Positions 50,768 to 59,460 are shown, counted from the stretch's first letter. The stretch is 64,000 nt of DNA from CAVPGP01 sp963704025 (GCA_963704025.1 CAVPGP010000001.1:1178001-1242000), one strand, 5' to 3'. Made by a program: numbers and translations. Notes: generated from the sequence alone by a model not told the origin.

Positions 50768-52276
50768 ATGCCCTTGAGCCAACGATCCCGGCGTACGGCG
50801 GTCTTCCTCCTCGCGGGATTGGCTGTCGTTGCGGCTCTCGTCGTGGTGCACTGGCGGTCGGAGATGACCGGCGAGTCGACGTCCTGGGTCTGGCCGAACG
50901 GCGATCTGTCGAGCACCCGCTCGGCCGCGGAGTCCACCATCACCGCAGAGTCCGTGGGGCGGCTTCGCGTCGCCTGGCGCTATCGCGTCCACGGGAAGGG
51001 TGGCGCCTTCGGGCTCCTCTCGTCGACCCCGCTGATGCGGGACGGCATCGCATACCTGCAAGACACCACATCGAGCGTCCACGCGATCGACCTCGCCACA
51101 GGCCGCAGACGTTGGGCCTGGCTCAAGCGGGAACCGAACGACGGTCCCAACGGACTCTCACTCGTCGGCGACACGCTCTACGGCGCCACGGACACGTCCG
51201 TCTTCGCGCTTGGGGCCTCCGACGGCCACGAGTTGTGGAGCACGCTGCTCGTGAGCAGGACGGAGCAATTCGTCAACATCGCTCCTGTCGTCGATCGCGG
51301 CCGGGTCTACGTCAGCACTGTCGGCTTCCCTCCCGGAGGTCGAGGCGCGATCTACGCGCTCGACGCTGCGACGGGAAAGCAGCGCTGGAGGTTCGACACG
51401 ATCAGGGACCCCTGGCAGCACCGGGAGGCAGGCGGCGGCGGTGCGTGGCAGGCGCTGAGCGTCGATCGAGAAGGTCGTGTCTATGCGGGCATCGCTAACC
51501 CCGGCCCGTGGGGCGGGTCGTTGCGATTCCCGAACGGCGGCTGGTACCGGGGTCAGACGCTCTACACCGACTCGCTTGTCGTCTTGGACGGAGCCACAGG
51601 GCATCTCCAATGGTACGACCAGGTGCTAGCGCATGACGTCAGGGATTTCGATCTCCAGCTCTCGCCGATGCTCACCACCGTCGGAGGGCGCGACCTCGTG
51701 ATCGGAGGGGGCAAGGGAGGCCGCATCTTCGCCTGGGATCGGGACACGCACGAGCGGATCTGGGCGAAGGCCGTGGGCACACACCGCAACGACCTCGGCC
51801 CTCTGCCGAGGAGGGAGATCGAGGTGTGCCCCGGCCTGTTCGGGGGAGCCCTCACTCCGATGGCATTGGCGGAGGACCGGGTGTTCGTCCCGGTCGTCGA
51901 GTTGTGCATGCAGGAGAGTGCCGTGAAGACGTTCTCGGTGGTGCAGCGGCCGCCCGAGGAGGGCACCGGCGTCGTCGCCGCCCTCGATGCCTCCACGGGG
52001 CGACCGCTGTGGACGCGCACGCTGCCGTCAGCGCCGTTCGCGTGCGCGACGGTGGCCTCCGACGTGGTCTTCACGCCGACCTACGACGGGTGGATCTACG
52101 CGCTGTCGGCACGGACGGGTGAGATCCTCTGGAGCGATCGAACGGAGGCCGGGATCAACGGTTGTCCGTCGGTCGTCGGCGACACACTTCTCGTGCCGGC
52201 AGGCGCTCCCCATCGTGGGATCGCACATCCCGTCCCTCAGCTGGTCGCCTACCGCCTCTCCGGTGCAGGTGCCTGA
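50768..52276 (+). CDS. Membrane-anchored PQQ-like beta-propeller protein
   Basis: 502 residues with an N-terminal helix (TAVFLLAGLAVVAALVVVHW) and no obvious cleavage site. Propeller repeats: VHAIDLATGRRRWAW, VFALGASDGHELW, IYALDAATGKQRWRF, VVALDASTGRPLWTR, IYALSARTGEILW. The central part keeps ANPGPWGG and LAHDVRDFDLQLSP in the order of PQQ dehydrogenases, but without the PG(D/S)N motif. It may be a divergent dehydrogenase or a non-catalytic propeller. Two Cys pairs (EVCPGL, ELCMQ, FACAT, NGCPS) may form disulfides. This reading frame is intact, unlike its two relatives. Confidence 0.85.
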   Translation: MPLSQRSRRTAVFLLAGLAVVAALVVVHWRSEMTGESTSWVWPNGDLSSTRSAAESTITAESVGRLRVAWRYRVHGKGGAFGLLSSTPLMRDGIAYLQDTTSSVHAIDLATGRRRWAWLKREPNDGPNGLSLVGDTLYGATDTSVFALGASDGHELWSTLLVSRTEQFVNIAPVVDRGRVYVSTVGFPPGGRGAIYALDAATGKQRWRFDTIRDPWQHREAGGGGAWQALSVDREGRVYAGIANPGPWGGSLRFPNGGWYRGQTLYTDSLVVLDGATGHLQWYDQVLAHDVRDFDLQLSPMLTTVGGRDLVIGGGKGGRIFAWDRDTHERIWAKAVGTHRNDLGPLPRREIEVCPGLFGGALTPMALAEDRVFVPVVELCMQESAVKTFSVVQRPPEEGTGVVAALDASTGRPLWTRTLPSAPFACATVASDVVFTPTYDGWIYALSARTGEILWSDRTEAGINGCPSVVGDTLLVPAGAPHRGIAHPVPQLVAYRLSGAGA

Positions 52277-52816
52277 TCCGTTGGCGCCTCGGTGTCGGTC
52301 GGTCAGTGGTGGCAGCGCGACCGGATCGCTCCCGTCCGCCGAAACGGCCGAATAGGATGGAAGGTGCGCTCGCCGTCGATCTCGACAGCGCAACGGCAAA
52401 GGCCCTCGATGGCAGCCGAACGCGCTCTTCTTCGTGCCGGGCCTACGTGACTCTCGCTCTCGTCCGACGGATCGCGGGCCCGCCGAACTGATATCCGCTA
52501 CTCCTATCCGCAATGACGGCTCGGCGGCGATTGACTGTCGGTGTCTCGGTCCTGGCAATCGTTGCGTCGTGTGTGGCTGCACTTGCGCTTTCCTTGAGGG
52601 CTGCGACCGCGCCGCGCTGGAACTAAGCGGAGCACTCTCGAACCCTCGACTACGCCTTGAGGTTCAGAGGCGGGCCGAGTGCCGGGAGCGCCCCGAGCCG
52701 CGAGTTCACCCGTCCTCACCGGCAGATCGAGGGTACCGCCGAGCGCGCGGCCGGCGACGAACGAGAGCTCGACCGAGCCGCTGTCGCTCGCGAGCCGGTG
52801 CCTATACCCTTGAGCC
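52277..52816. other. 540-bp region without a convincing gene
   Basis: No frame shows a recognisable protein. The only item of note is a 37-codon frame at 52513-52626 (ATG, TAA) whose product is a basic N-terminus plus one hydrophobic segment, like the start of a secreted protein that has lost its remainder. It has no ribosome site. The region may hold the promoter for the sigma-factor operon that follows. Confidence 0.5.
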
Positions 52817-53308
52817 GTGGCCGCGTCCCCGGAGGAACTCGAGGCGCTCTATCGCGAGCGGTACCTTGGGTTTCGGCGTGCCTTGGCTGCTGTCACAGGC
52901 AGTTACGAGGTCGCGCACGACGTCGTCCAGGAGGCTTTCGCCCGAGCGCTCACGCAACCGCAGAAGTACCGGGGTGACGGGCCCCTCGGAGCGTGGGTCT
53001 GGGGAATAGCGGTGCGGGTGTCGCGCGAGGAGCGGAGATACTCGAGGCTGGCACCGTTGGTCGGGGAGATCGAGGCGGAGCTGACCGAGCCGGCACATGA
53101 TCCTGAGCTCAGAGATGCGCTGGGTGCGCTTCCTCCTCGGAGGAGGCTGATCTTCTTCCTTCGGTACTTCGGCGATATGACGTATCGGGAGATCGCTGCT
53201 GTCTGCGAGATCAGCGAGGGAACTGTTGCTGCTTCGATCGCGCAGTCGCGCGCGTCGATCGCCGAGGCACTCAAGAGCAGAGATCTCGCCGGATCGAGGC
53301 CAGGCTGA
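52817..53308 (+). CDS. ECF-type RNA polymerase sigma factor
   Basis: 163 residues from a GTG. Region 2: YRERYLGFRRALAAVTGSYEVAHDVVQEAFARAL, with GAWVWGIAVRVSREERR. Region 4: ALPPRRRLIFFLRYFGDMTYREIAAVCEISEGTVAASIAQSRASI. The linker is short, as in ECF factors. Its stop overlaps the next gene (TGATG), which encodes a membrane protein with a cytosolic N-terminus suited to an anti-sigma factor. The regulon probably includes the downstream secreted proteins. Confidence 0.9.
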   Translation: MAASPEELEALYRERYLGFRRALAAVTGSYEVAHDVVQEAFARALTQPQKYRGDGPLGAWVWGIAVRVSREERRYSRLAPLVGEIEAELTEPAHDPELRDALGALPPRRRLIFFLRYFGDMTYREIAAVCEISEGTVAASIAQSRASIAEALKSRDLAGSRPG

Positions 53309-54081
53309 TGTCCGGGCAGGGTGCTTGGAGTCACGAACGCCGGGAGAATCTCGCTGAGCTCGATTCGGTTCTGCGCGATCGGCTGCTCAGTCTGGACGAG
53401 CCCGTTGATCGGAGTGACTGGGCGACTGTCGTCCAGCGCTCGAGGGTCTTTCGGCGGTCGAGATATCGTTCGTTCGCGCTCGTGGCGAGCGGAGCTGCTG
53501 TGCTGTCGCTTGCATTCACGTTGAGTCTCGTACCGCTGTTTCAGGGTGCAGGACATCCGAGACCAGGAGCTGCGCCGCTCCGGCTGTCGCTTCACCTGAG
53601 TGACGGGAGTGGGCTCGTCCTGTACTCAGTGGCGGAACGGGCACGGTTCCTCGACAACTCCGACGACCGGCTCGCCGGCCAGCCCTCGGGGCGTAGTGCC
53701 GCGATCGTGCGATCCTTGAGCGGCGGGCCGTTTCACGTCCCCGCCGCGCTCTTTCACGCCGCGAGTACGGCGCGGCATGTGACCCACGGTCCTCTGCCTG
53801 GAGACCGGGCCCTCGTCTCCTTCCGCGTTTTCACGAACGCCGGACTCGAGACGCCCGCCGGGTCGGCGGTCTTGACGTGTCAGTACGGCCTTGATCGGAA
53901 GGCATATTGCGACGGTGCCGTGGACCTCGAGGACGGGGTGCGGCTGACCGGTTCAGGAACGCTGAATGCCGATGCCAGCCACTACACCCTGATGGTGACC
54001 AGCGGCTACGGCCGCGACGGCATCGGCCGCGGCGTCCTGACGGCGTCCCCGCGAGCTCAAGACCTGAGCGATCTCAACTAG
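53308..54081 (+). CDS. Putative anti-sigma factor with extracytoplasmic AOC-barrel-like domain
   Basis: 257 residues. About 50 cytosolic residues without a zinc-binding HxxxCxxC motif, one membrane helix (SFALVASGAAVLSLAFTLSLV), then an outer domain: LVLYSVAERARFLDNSDDRL, SFRVFTNAGLETPAGSAVLTCQYGL, AYCDGAVDLEDGVRLTGSG. The same pattern (VYS..., DDR, GD..., TC.Y, C) makes up the three secreted proteins encoded next. Position after an ECF sigma gene and topology suggest an anti-sigma factor whose sensor part is homologous to its regulated products. The fold name is inferred from the dirigent/allene-oxide-cyclase-like pattern. Confidence 0.75.
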   Translation: MSGQGAWSHERRENLAELDSVLRDRLLSLDEPVDRSDWATVVQRSRVFRRSRYRSFALVASGAAVLSLAFTLSLVPLFQGAGHPRPGAAPLRLSLHLSDGSGLVLYSVAERARFLDNSDDRLAGQPSGRSAAIVRSLSGGPFHVPAALFHAASTARHVTHGPLPGDRALVSFRVFTNAGLETPAGSAVLTCQYGLDRKAYCDGAVDLEDGVRLTGSGTLNADASHYTLMVTSGYGRDGIGRGVLTASPRAQDLSDLN

Positions 54082-54154
54082 CGGCCTCCGTGATCGATCC
54101 CGTACCGGGCGAAACCGTCATAAAGGTTTTGGCCTTCTCGCGCTACTCTCGGAT

Positions 54155-54817
54155 GTGATGTCCCTCAGAGGTGCGGCGGCAAGCCCGGGTAAGCGTGTGG
54201 TTCCGTCCGGCTGGAGCGGCGGTTCCGTCGTCGCTGCCCGTCCCGACGGGGCCGAACCGTGCTCGCGCGGCCGGGCTCGCAACCGTGGTCGCAGGGCGGC
54301 CTTCCTCGTCGCCGTCTTCGGGCTGGTCTTTGCGTCGGTGTTGGTTGCGGGCGCCGGCGCGACCGGTAACCGGGTGTTGACCGTTTACAGCGTCGCCACC
54401 GGGCTGCAGTACATCAACACCGCGGACGACCGGGCGCGCGGCAAGGCCAACCACCCTCTCGACAGCGCGGCAAGCAAGCTGTGGCCAAGGAGCTCCGGAA
54501 GCAGGCGCGGGCCTTTCGCAGGCGACGTCGCCGTCTATGCCGTGAAGCTCTACAGCAACCCGACCTTGAAGCGACCTGCGGGTTCGGGCGTGTACACCTG
54601 CTACTTCAACTATGACCAGCACGCCCTCTGCCGGGCGTATTACAAGCTCACGGCCGGGGGCACGCTCGTGGCCTCCGGGCCCATCGACTTCAAGACCTCG
54701 GGGTTCACGATCGTCGTAACCGGCGGCACGACGAAGTATCTCGGTGTCCGAGGCGAGGCCGACGTCGTCGCCGCCGCGCGCCACGCTCAGAGGATCAACT
54801 TCAAGTTGATCCAATGA
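54155..54817 (+). CDS. Secreted AOC-barrel-like protein 1
   Basis: Up to 220 residues (GTG 54155 or ATG 54158). A long basic N-terminus precedes one helix (AAFLVAVFGLVFASVLVAGAGA). The outer domain reads VLTVYSVATGLQYINTADDRARG, GDVAVYAVKLYSNPTLKRPAGSG, YTCYFNYDQHALC and IVVTGGTTKYLGVRGEADVV. The VTGGT.KY.G..GE strand-turn is typical of dirigent/allene oxide cyclase-like barrels. Two conserved Cys may pair. Upstream, an AAACC-N8-GGTTT inverted repeat lies at 54112-54129. Member 2 of a four-gene paralogous array. Confidence 0.75.
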   Translation: MMSLRGAAASPGKRVVPSGWSGGSVVAARPDGAEPCSRGRARNRGRRAAFLVAVFGLVFASVLVAGAGATGNRVLTVYSVATGLQYINTADDRARGKANHPLDSAASKLWPRSSGSRRGPFAGDVAVYAVKLYSNPTLKRPAGSGVYTCYFNYDQHALCRAYYKLTAGGTLVASGPIDFKTSGFTIVVTGGTTKYLGVRGEADVVAAARHAQRINFKLIQ

Positions 54818-55371
54818 GTCGCACGATGTCCATACGGTTTCTGTTCCCGGCCATCCTGCTTCTCGCGACGGCGCTCCCGGTGACAGCTGCGTCGGGGGGC
54901 TCGTGTGCATCGCAGAAGCTCACGGTCTACGCTGTTCCGGCGACGGTGCAGTTCATGAACCACGCTGACGACCGGCTCCGCGGGATGAGCACCAACCCCT
55001 TCAAACTCAAGGCAGAGGCGGTGATCCTCGGCGCCAACGGGAAGGAGAAGGGGAATGGCCCGTTCCCCGGCGACGACATCCTCTACGCCTTCAAGGTCTA
55101 TTCCGATGCAAAACGCGCCAAGCCGATCGGGACGGCGATGTTCACCTGTTATTACGGGTTCGCAAAGCGCGCGACCTGCGAGTCGTACTTCGACCTTGCC
55201 AGGGGCCTCCTGCTCGCATCCGGGCAAGTGCGGTTCGGCGCAAGCCGCTTCACACTCGCGGTCACCGGTGGCACGCGTGCGTACTTCGGCGCGCTGGGGC
55301 AACTGGACGCCGTGCCGGCTGCCGGGAACGCACAGCGGTTCGACCTCACAGTGACCGGCCTGCCGAAATGA
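54814..55371 (+). CDS. Secreted AOC-barrel-like protein 2
   Basis: 185 residues; start overlaps the previous stop (ATGA). A signal peptide (FLFPAILLLATALPVTAASGG) leads to LTVYAVPATVQFMNHADDRLRGMSTNPF, FPGDDILYAFKVYSDAKRAKPIGTA, FTCYYGFAKRATC and LAVTGGTRAYFGALGQLDAV. The shared skeleton with both neighbours is clear (VYA...QF.NH.DDR.RG...NPF), so it is a tandem duplicate. Probably exported; function unknown. Confidence 0.78.
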   Translation: MSRTMSIRFLFPAILLLATALPVTAASGGSCASQKLTVYAVPATVQFMNHADDRLRGMSTNPFKLKAEAVILGANGKEKGNGPFPGDDILYAFKVYSDAKRAKPIGTAMFTCYYGFAKRATCESYFDLARGLLLASGQVRFGASRFTLAVTGGTRAYFGALGQLDAVPAAGNAQRFDLTVTGLPK

Positions 55372-55898
55372 GCAGAAGACTCCCGCCAGCACTGGTGGCG
55401 TTCGCAATTGCTGCGACGATGGCGGTTCCGCTCGCGCTGGCTACGACGCAGAAACGTTCGTTCGTCGTCTACGCCAAGCCGACGCGAGCGCAGTTCATCA
55501 ACCATAACGACGACCGGGAGCGCGGGGAAATCAAGAACCCGTTCAAGCCGGACCTTCCAACACCTCCGAACGCCAGCTCTGCAAAGAAGGGAGCCCGGGC
55601 CGGGGACAACGCGCTCTTCAGCTTCAAGGTGTATTCCGACTACCGCCTCACGCGACCCATCGGCACCGCCGTCTACTCCTGCACGTTCAACTTCGCCCAG
55701 GAAGCGATCTGCGAGGCCAACTTCAACCTCAAGGGCGGAACCATGATCGCGCTGGGTCCAACGAGACTCGACAGCGCCAACATCGTCCTTCCGGTGATCG
55801 GCGGCACAGGCCGGTACGCCGGCGCCCACGGGCAGTTCACGTCGAGGCCTGCGGGCAACAAGAAGAACACTCAGATCGTCCGCTTCCGGCTCCTCTAG
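55368..55898 (+). CDS. Secreted AOC-barrel-like protein 3
   Basis: 176 residues, 4-bp overlap with the previous gene. Signal peptide (PPALVAFAIAATMAVPLALA), then FVVYAKPTRAQFINHNDDRERGEIKNPFKP, AGDNALFSFKVYSDYRLTRPIGTA, YSCTFNFAQEAIC, and LPVIGGTGRYAGAHGQFTSRP. It is the clearest member of the family, with the canonical GGTG.Y.GA.G turn. Last gene of the coupled ECF array; the next gene is 99 bp away. Confidence 0.78.
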   Translation: MSRRLPPALVAFAIAATMAVPLALATTQKRSFVVYAKPTRAQFINHNDDRERGEIKNPFKPDLPTPPNASSAKKGARAGDNALFSFKVYSDYRLTRPIGTAVYSCTFNFAQEAICEANFNLKGGTMIALGPTRLDSANIVLPVIGGTGRYAGAHGQFTSRPAGNKKNTQIVRFRLL

Positions 55899-55997
55899 AC
55901 AATCCGAGTTGCGTGCCGGTGAGATGGTGCGCGCATGCGGAAGAGCAGCTACGGCGCCGCAAGATCGACCGAACCTCCGGAAAGCTATGCTAGGCAC

Positions 55998-56384
55998 ATG
56001 AGGTCGTTTGTGCTCCTTCTAGCCGCTTCTCTGACGTTCCTGGGCCTGGTATCAAGCGGATCTGCTCGTCCGCAGACCACAAACCCGGGGGGGTACATGA
56101 CGGTCCGGGTCGTGGTCACGAACAAGGGCATCACGGTGAGCCCGACGCACGCGGCGCGCGGCTCGACCGCGATCTTCCTTCTGTCCAATCGTGCGACGGC
56201 CTCGCGCGTACTTGCTGTCGGAGATGCCTCACTGACGCATCGAAGGGGTACCGGCTTCGCCGTCAAGCTCGCAAAGAACGAGCGGAAGCGGATTCTGCTG
56301 TACCTCACCTACCGCGGACTGCTACCGGTCTCGATCGGTGACGCCGGCAAGGCCAAGGTCCAAGGCGTCTTCCGCGTCACCTGA
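55998..56384 (+). CDS. Small secreted protein with cupredoxin-like pattern but no copper ligands
   Basis: 128 residues from ATG 55998, where a signal peptide starts (MRSFVLLLAASLTFLGLVSSGSA); an in-frame ATG at 55935 would add 21 polar residues and hide it. The mature part VRVVVTNKGITVSPTHAARGSTAIFLLSNRA resembles the first strands of cupredoxin-like domains, yet no Cys and no His/Met ligand set is present. Function unknown; listed as a secreted orphan of this accessory region. Confidence 0.65.
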   Translation: MRSFVLLLAASLTFLGLVSSGSARPQTTNPGGYMTVRVVVTNKGITVSPTHAARGSTAIFLLSNRATASRVLAVGDASLTHRRGTGFAVKLAKNERKRILLYLTYRGLLPVSIGDAGKAKVQGVFRVT

Positions 56385-56413
56385 AGGCGATTCTCAGGAC
56401 CGGCGGCTCACGC

Positions 56414-57400
56414 TCAGCGCGGCTGCCAAACCGGAGGACTGCTCGTCGTCGGGGAGAGCTTCCCGGTCTTGACGGGCCTCGACGTGCCGTTCGCGAGACG
56501 CCAGAGAACGATCTGATGCCGAGCAGCCACGAACGCGAGGCTCTTTCCGTCGGGTGAGAACGACGCCGGTCCGGCATCGCGGGCGAGAATTCGCGGCGCC
56601 GTGTGCTTGCGAAGATCCTGGATGTAGAGCGCGAACCGCGGACAGGCGAGGTTATCGCCGCACTCTTTGTCCCCGCGATCCGGCGGCCGGGGGCCCACAA
56701 ACGTCAGGGTGGAGAGATCGGGGGAGAGAGCGGTCGCGTCCATGCCGACAGACGCGTCGATGAGGGCACCGAACCGCTGTTGGACACGCCCGGATCGAGG
56801 ATCGATCCTCGCAAGGTCGCCCTCGGTCGGAATCACGAGCCCGCGGCCTGTCCAGGACGGCCGGCCGGCTGGAGGCGCCAGGCGGAGCTGCCGCTCAGCC
56901 GTGCCGGACGCCGACATGACGTAGACCCTCCAGCCGCTCGCGAGCGGCCGCACAAAAGCGATCTGCTTGCCGTCCGGAGACCAGGCGGGGAAGCTGTCGC
57001 GGCCGTTGCCGGTCAGGCGGCGGACGCCCGTCCCATCGAGGTTCATGCTGAAGATTCCGGCTCCAAGTCGTGCGAATGCGATCCGCTTTCCGTCGGGCGA
57101 AAACGCCGGGGCTGCCGAGGGATACGTGGCTCGCGTGAGCTGCTTGAGACCTGTGCCAGACTGCTTGATCCGGAAAATCTGCTCGACCCCGTGCCCGGGG
57201 GACCGGGCGGTGAACACGATCCACGGCGGTTGTGCCGAGGACCGTTGCGGTTGTCCCGAAGCGGCGGAAACCGCCGCCAGGGCGAGCCCGACCACGACAA
57301 CGATCACGGTCAGCACACGAGGCCCGACCGCAGTGTTGCTCCACGGACATGCGGCGCAAGGCCCCACCTCGCGACTGCGGCCTTTCATGCCGTCGCCCAT
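56414..57400 (-). CDS. Membrane-anchored TolB-like WD40/PD40 beta-propeller protein
   Basis: 328 residues. One N-terminal helix (VLTVIVVVVGLALAAVSAA) followed by PD40 repeats: PAFSPDGKRIAFARLGAG, PAWSPDGKQIAFVRPLAS, ASFSPDGKSLAFVAARHQ. An insert with two Cys (KECGDNLACPRF) lies near residue 240. TolB-like propellers outside a Tol system often act as binding scaffolds. A broken relative of this gene lies at 59131-59346. Confidence 0.8.
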   Translation of the reverse strand: MGDGMKGRSREVGPCAACPWSNTAVGPRVLTVIVVVVGLALAAVSAASGQPQRSSAQPPWIVFTARSPGHGVEQIFRIKQSGTGLKQLTRATYPSAAPAFSPDGKRIAFARLGAGIFSMNLDGTGVRRLTGNGRDSFPAWSPDGKQIAFVRPLASGWRVYVMSASGTAERQLRLAPPAGRPSWTGRGLVIPTEGDLARIDPRSGRVQQRFGALIDASVGMDATALSPDLSTLTFVGPRPPDRGDKECGDNLACPRFALYIQDLRKHTAPRILARDAGPASFSPDGKSLAFVAARHQIVLWRLANGTSRPVKTGKLSPTTSSPPVWQPR

Positions 57401-57555
57401 CTCGACCGGACTCTAACAGCGGCGGGCAGGACTCCATCGCCCACCACCGCCTCACGTCCGCGCAGGGCAGGACTTGCCCGGGCCGCGGAAAGGCGGACCC
57501 CAACCCTCCCCGCGGGGCCTTTTGGGTTCGGTCGGCCTTGTTACGATTGGCTGCG

Positions 57556-58206
57556 ATGAGACGACCGCGCGGGCCCGCCAAGCTCGCAAGTGCCCTGGTG
57601 GCGTGCGCAGTGGCGGTCGGCGGCGTGATCGCCGCGCTCGTTATCGGGCACGAGAGCACTGCACGTGCGCCGACGACAGGGCCATGGGCGCCGATCACCG
57701 TCGCGAGACCCAAGCTCCCGGTCATCGGCGGGGGGATCCCCGTAGACATCGATCCCATGGTGCATCGGAACGACCTCAGCACGACGCTGGCTCCCCTGCC
57801 CGGCACGCATCGTTACCGGATCACGATTTCAAACACCTCGAACGTTGGTGCCATCAACTCGTTCCAGTGGTACCCGCCGACCGGGGTGCACATCGTCAAG
57901 CTGATCGATAGCTCTGAAGGCCACTGCACCCTCACGGGCCTGACAGGTTTCGGTGGCAACCAGTTCCCGACGCTCGTTCTGTATCCGGACATTCTCTGCG
58001 ACAAGCTCGATCTCAAGCCCCCGAGCTGCACCTGCCTGGGGGACGGCGGCGCCGTGACGATCTCGTTCGTCACCGACAAGGACTACGGGGGAGGCGCAGG
58101 TGAGCTCAGGATGCGCGCGGCGACTCTCGTTTTCGATCGCATCCCCACCTACCTCAAGCCTGGGAGCACGCCGCAGCCTGGGAGCACGGCGCCGAGCTCA
58201 GGGTGA
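57556..58206 (+). CDS. Secreted or membrane-anchored protein of unknown function
   Basis: 216 residues from ATG 57556. One N-terminal helix (ASALVACAVAVGGVIAALVIG), then a beta-rich outer domain of about 160 residues with PGTHRYRITISNTSNVGAIN, a Cys-rich loop (CDKLDLKPPSCTCLGDGG) and a Pro/Gly/Ser tail containing a duplicated PGSTPQ/PGSTAP. No family recognised. Confidence 0.7.
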   Translation: MRRPRGPAKLASALVACAVAVGGVIAALVIGHESTARAPTTGPWAPITVARPKLPVIGGGIPVDIDPMVHRNDLSTTLAPLPGTHRYRITISNTSNVGAINSFQWYPPTGVHIVKLIDSSEGHCTLTGLTGFGGNQFPTLVLYPDILCDKLDLKPPSCTCLGDGGAVTISFVTDKDYGGGAGELRMRAATLVFDRIPTYLKPGSTPQPGSTAPSSG

Positions 58207-58227
58207 GGCACGGAGGATGAGCAGCGC

Positions 58228-58806
58228 ATGACATGCCGCACGCTGGGCAGGCGGGCACGACTCCTGATCGTCACCGCGGCGGGTGTGCTCGCGCTCGCAG
58301 GGTGCGCGAGTGATGCCGTGGATTCAGGTGGGCTCACTGCCCGCGAACGAAAGACCGCTCAAAGCACCGTGGATTCCCTGCAGAACTCCAATATCTCGCG
58401 CCAGCTCGTGATGATCACTCAATGGGTCCAGAGCGTCCCGGCGGCGTGCCGGATTCGCCTCGCGTCGCGGAACCCGAGCACGTTCAAGGTCTACGTCTTC
58501 TGGATCCCCTGGCTTGCCGCCGCGCCATACGTCTGGCTCAACATGATCCTCACGGATGACCCGCGGACGAGCACCTTCCACCTCGGCACCGCCCAACCGG
58601 TCCTTCCGGGTGGCAGGCTGAACCGGGACGGTCGGACCGTCAATCGAGCGTCGGTCGACACCACCCTGCTCTCTCGGTACGGGCCGGAACAGGCCAGGAA
58701 GAGCCGGCAGATCCTGGTAGCCCACGGAGGCGACGTCTTCGCGAAGCCAGGTGCAAGGTGCCAGGTGCTGCAGAACGGGAGCATCAGGCTCCTCCCGAAT
58801 AGGTAG
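58228..58806 (+). CDS. Putative lipoprotein of unknown function
   Basis: 192 residues. A lipoprotein signal (LLIVTAAGVLALAGCASD) puts the lipidated Cys near residue 26. The mature part has RERKTAQSTVDSLQNSNISRQ followed by a Trp-rich segment (FWIPWLAAAPYVWLNMILTD). Nothing resembles a known enzyme. It follows the previous gene by 21 bp and is probably cotranscribed. Confidence 0.72.
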   Translation: MTCRTLGRRARLLIVTAAGVLALAGCASDAVDSGGLTARERKTAQSTVDSLQNSNISRQLVMITQWVQSVPAACRIRLASRNPSTFKVYVFWIPWLAAAPYVWLNMILTDDPRTSTFHLGTAQPVLPGGRLNRDGRTVNRASVDTTLLSRYGPEQARKSRQILVAHGGDVFAKPGARCQVLQNGSIRLLPNR

Positions 58807-59130
58807 GCCCGCCGCCAGTGGCCGTCGCGATGACGTAGTCAGCCATGCTCCTGGCCGCCTGCGTAAAGGGGGAGCGGGAACGATCGCGGCCAGGCCGGCC
58901 AACGGGCGCTGGTAGCCGGAATGCCCGGCCAAGACGACGACGTTCGCCTTGGAGCTGCTCAGTGCAGAATGAGTAGTAGGCGGTGGCAGAGCGGGCAGCA
59001 TGCGAGGGCGAGAATCGAAGCACCCTGGTTTCTTGGAGGTTCTCGGCCCGGGTTCGGGTCTGTCCGAAACCTTGTGATAAATGGTGTGACCTGACTTCGT
59101 CGACCTCGGGGTTGGCGGGAAGGGAGCGCA
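58807..59130. other. Intergenic region with an IS-end-like sequence
   Basis: No credible gene. At 59057-59091 a 35-bp sequence begins GGTCTGTC and ends GGTGTGACC, an imperfect inverted repeat with CCGAAACCTTGTGATAAAT between, which from memory resembles the terminal sequences of IS256-type elements. No transposase remnant is visible. It lies about 40 bp before a truncated propeller gene, so a past insertion or deletion here is possible. Confidence 0.35.
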
Positions 59131-59346
59131 GGCTGGCACTTCTCCGCCGAGGCCGGTACCGACGCTTCCGGCATCCAGCAGCCGTACCGCATCGACACGA
59201 CCGGCGCAGGCCTGAAGCAGATCACGACCGGCAGGCTGCCGGCAGTGTCACCGTCGTTCTCTCGCAACGGGACGCGGATCGCTTTCACGCGGCCCGGCTC
59301 GGCGATCTTCTCGATGAACGTCGGAGCACGGACGGTCACGAGCTGA
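59131..59346 (+). pseudogene. Fragment of a TolB-like PD40 propeller gene
   Basis: A 71-codon frame ending in TGA encodes one and a half PD40 repeats (YRIDTTGAGLKQITTGRLPA, PSFSRNGTRIAFTRPGSAIF) that match the protein at 56414-57400 (FRIKQSGTGLKQLTRATYPS, FSPDGKRIAFARLGAGIF). No start codon, signal peptide or further repeats are present, so it is a remnant of a larger gene in the opposite orientation to its relative. Confidence 0.75.
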
Positions 59347-59460
59347 TTCGCGGCCTGGGCGGGGCGTTTCGTCCCGCCCAGGCCGTCTCGCGGTCACGGT
59401 GAACATGGCCGTGAACACGAACACAAGCAGCCGATCGGACACGCGCCGCGGGGGTCGGCC

